Below the pieces are notes generated by a model. The model saw nothing but the letters and a program-made list of their open reading frames with translations. It was not told the origin of the DNA and made no database searches. The position numbers and the translations under genes are program-made. A stretch of DNA of 64,000 nt from Oidiodendron maius Zn (lineage: Eukaryota; Ascomycota; Leotiomycetes; Myxotrichaceae), in NCBI GenBank assembly GCA_000827325.1, contig KN832884.1, positions 346,953 through 410,952 of the forward strand. The letters run 5' to 3'. This document shows positions 61,998-64,000 of this stretch, piece after piece. Positions within the stretch are counted from its first letter, which is position 1, and every line of letters starts with the position of its first letter.

Positions 61998-62870
61998 GCG
62001 CCACACTAGTCAGCTCTATAATCTAGGTTCAGAGATATCGAGGTGATAACCAAAAGTAAACAGCTATAAGCATCGTGTACAAAGAGTAGGGTGGAAAAAA
62101 CATGGGCGACAATTATTGGAGGAACACAGGCAATCTCGCTATTCTCGGGTTGGGCTCCAACGACCCCACGCTCCGGCACCCGACCGTAAAATGGTAGCCA
62201 GCCAACCAGATTGCAAAGTCTTATTGACAACTCATGTTAAAAATGCACGAACATACACTTGAAGTATCCTTGGCGGATTCTGGTGGTTGATACGCTCCTA
62301 GAGCGTGGAAAAGTAGCCTTATCTTTGGGCAGCTTGTGGAAGGTTCAGGATTTGATAAAGCCCAGAAAAGTCAAGGCAACCCTTTCTTTATCTTATACCC
62401 TAATTGATTTCATTTGTTACATGAGGATGTATCCTGGTTATGGAAGTCTCAATTGTGTTGAGAGATATCACAAGTCCCGGGCAAATCAATTATCTGGCAA
62501 GAGATATGACACGAATGCAAGTAAATGCAAGGGGCTCGAAATTATTCCGAACGGCGTAAAGAAGCTAGACTTGATAAAACTTCAAAGACCCCGCTGTGCC
62601 ACAAAACAGAATGCCGTTTCTCTTTCCCTATCCCCTCTGCCAGCAAATCACGCGTCTCACTCTTCCCCACACATTCAACTCAAGCTCACCATGAGCAGTA
62701 AGACATAACATCCAATCAATCAATACGAGGCTGAGACATCTCATCTCCTTTAAACTATCAGATAGATATCAACAGCTATTCTCACCACCCAACTTGAGAA
62801 TACGCGATTTAGACCTCTTAATCTCGTATAACCTCATCATGTCAAACCTCACAATTTGTAATCCATATCT
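61998..62870. other. intergenic, no gene seen
   Basis: This is the 3' flank of the aspartokinase gene and the 5' flank of the membrane-protein gene. The frame at 62259-62708 has no family resemblance. Confidence 0.4.
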
Positions 62871-63574
62871 ATGCCACCCATTCCGCCGATACGTAAGATC
62901 TCACGCCTTTCCAACGCCCTCCTCTCTTCTCCAGTCGCCGAGGGGAAATTATTCAATGGATCAACGGAAGAATCAAGTACAGCAACGTTTCACGAACCAC
63001 CCGACATAAAAGTCGTTTCTCCGTCCTCCACAACGTACATAACCCTCACAATTTCCCTCCCAGGTACCACATATGCTACTATTGTGCCATTAGGCGATTC
63101 CTTCCCGACATCCGTACACATCTCTCCTTCTCCTTCTCCAAACTCGGGTCCATCTTTAGGAGAAAAGGAGCAGAGCACCCCAGACGGCTCATCCTCTAAC
63201 TCAACTGTGGGAATCGTGATAGGATGTATCGCGGCATTTGTCCTACTACTAGGTTTCGGGTATGTATGGTTCCTAAGGGGGAAGTCGACAAAGGGGAGGA
63301 AGAAGAAAAGAAAGACGAAAAAGAGGAAGAAGAAGAAGCCAAACAAGGAGAAACCAGGAAAGAAAAAGGGTAAGAGGAGAAGAAGGGTTTTCCGGACAAG
63401 GAAGAGGAAGAGGAGAATGTCGAAGTCGGGATCGGTAAGAGCCTCTATTTACTTTCAAACGAATCTCAAAGCTAACAAATATCACAGTCTACTCAAGGAG
63501 ATACGCCGCCGTCACCTCCACCGCCACCTGCACCTCCGCCAGATCCAGCACCAGACGCTCCTGCTGCTGCGTGA
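62871..63574 (+). CDS. Single-pass membrane protein with basic and Pro-rich tail
   Basis: Exons 62871-63434 and 63488-63574 give 216 residues; the intron has a GTAAGA donor and CACAG acceptor. I do not recognise the protein. A Ser/Thr/Pro-rich outer part (VSPSSTTYITLTISLPGTT) is followed by one membrane segment (VGIVIGCIAAFVLLLGFGYV), a long Lys/Arg-rich stretch, and then, in exon 2, STQGDTPPSPPPPP and an Ala end. The layout (Ser/Thr-rich ectodomain, one TM, basic cytoplasmic part) is like that of fungal cell-wall sensor-type proteins. No signal peptide is visible from this ATG, so an upstream exon may be missing. The correct frame for exon 2 supports the intron. Confidence 0.6.
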
Positions 63575-64000
63575 TAAGACAGGCGGTTGTGAAACCCGGA
63601 GTTGGAGAGAGGAATTTAATAAGAGAACTTACAATCTTTGGTCGTGTAATATGCAAGTAAAATTAAGTCAAGGGCATCAATGGCAGGTTTATATGACGGG
63701 ATATCCGGGATCTGGCCTTAATAGTCATGCGTACAAACTTGTGTAGACAGTGCATGCTACGATGGTCGCCTTCGAAAGCGCTTTAACCAAATCACGTATA
63801 TCCAATGCGCAAGAACCCTGCTGTGTATATCAATCGGGTGTAGGGCAGAGAATCTTAATTTTTAGGCCGTAATGGAAGCAACGGTGAAGTCCAATCCAGT
63901 TCTATCGGTTTATAAGATGGCTTGATCATTCAACGCCACAAGCACTATCAGCAACTATTTTTTAACATTAAGCCTTAGTATAGTTTCCTTATCAACCTAT
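63575..64000. other. Right edge, no gene seen
   Basis: This is AT-rich sequence after the membrane-protein gene. I see no coding region or repeat before the window ends. Confidence 0.4.

Overview
The window is nuclear DNA of a filamentous ascomycete (Pezizomycotina). The genes carry short GT...AG introns of about 45-65 bases. The protein families include a HET-domain protein, a Zn2Cys6 regulator, a GT71 mannosyltransferase and a HAM1-like fungal protein. A Leotiomycete (Helotiales-like) host is my guess from the general look of the accessory proteins; it is not proven. One assembly gap (N run, 32303-33111) lies inside a transposon.

Layout. 1-2341: a HAM1-like gene running off the left edge. 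3728-9130: an accessory protein with a chymotrypsin-like fold and a GxCG motif, decayed coding remnants, and a formylglycine-type sulfatase. 9.7-18.4 kb: a decayed, insertion-rich island with two collinear pieces of an NmrA-like gene, a probable solo LTR, a 200-bp TIR element, a small spliced gene of unknown function, one intact GT71 mannosyltransferase and a truncated MFS sugar transporter. 18.4-20.6 kb: a HET-domain protein.

21-50 kb is mostly conserved housekeeping: Ptc1-type PP2C, ESCRT-III Vps2, mitofusin Fzo1, a large disordered protein, then a Tc1-type transposon and a second inverted-repeat element side by side. Utp8 and Elg1 follow head to head, then Nha1 and Sda1 in tandem. Utp8 and Sda1 both serve ribosome biogenesis. 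50.6-51.95 kb: an array of 13 direct repeats with a mean spacing of about 106 bases. It has a conserved 16-base core, a second box at a fixed offset in several units, and recurrent TCACGTG/TCACATG boxes. It lies between two convergent gene ends, so it is no ordinary promoter. I rate it the most unusual object here.

52.4-64 kb: a Zn2Cys6 regulator divergent from a 14-TM-type MFS exporter, a coiled-coil protein with a J-like tail, an aspartokinase rebuilt from four exons, and a small membrane protein with a basic and proline-rich tail. Exon joins were read by eye from reading frame, splice consensus and family resemblance; no alignment or RNA evidence was available.
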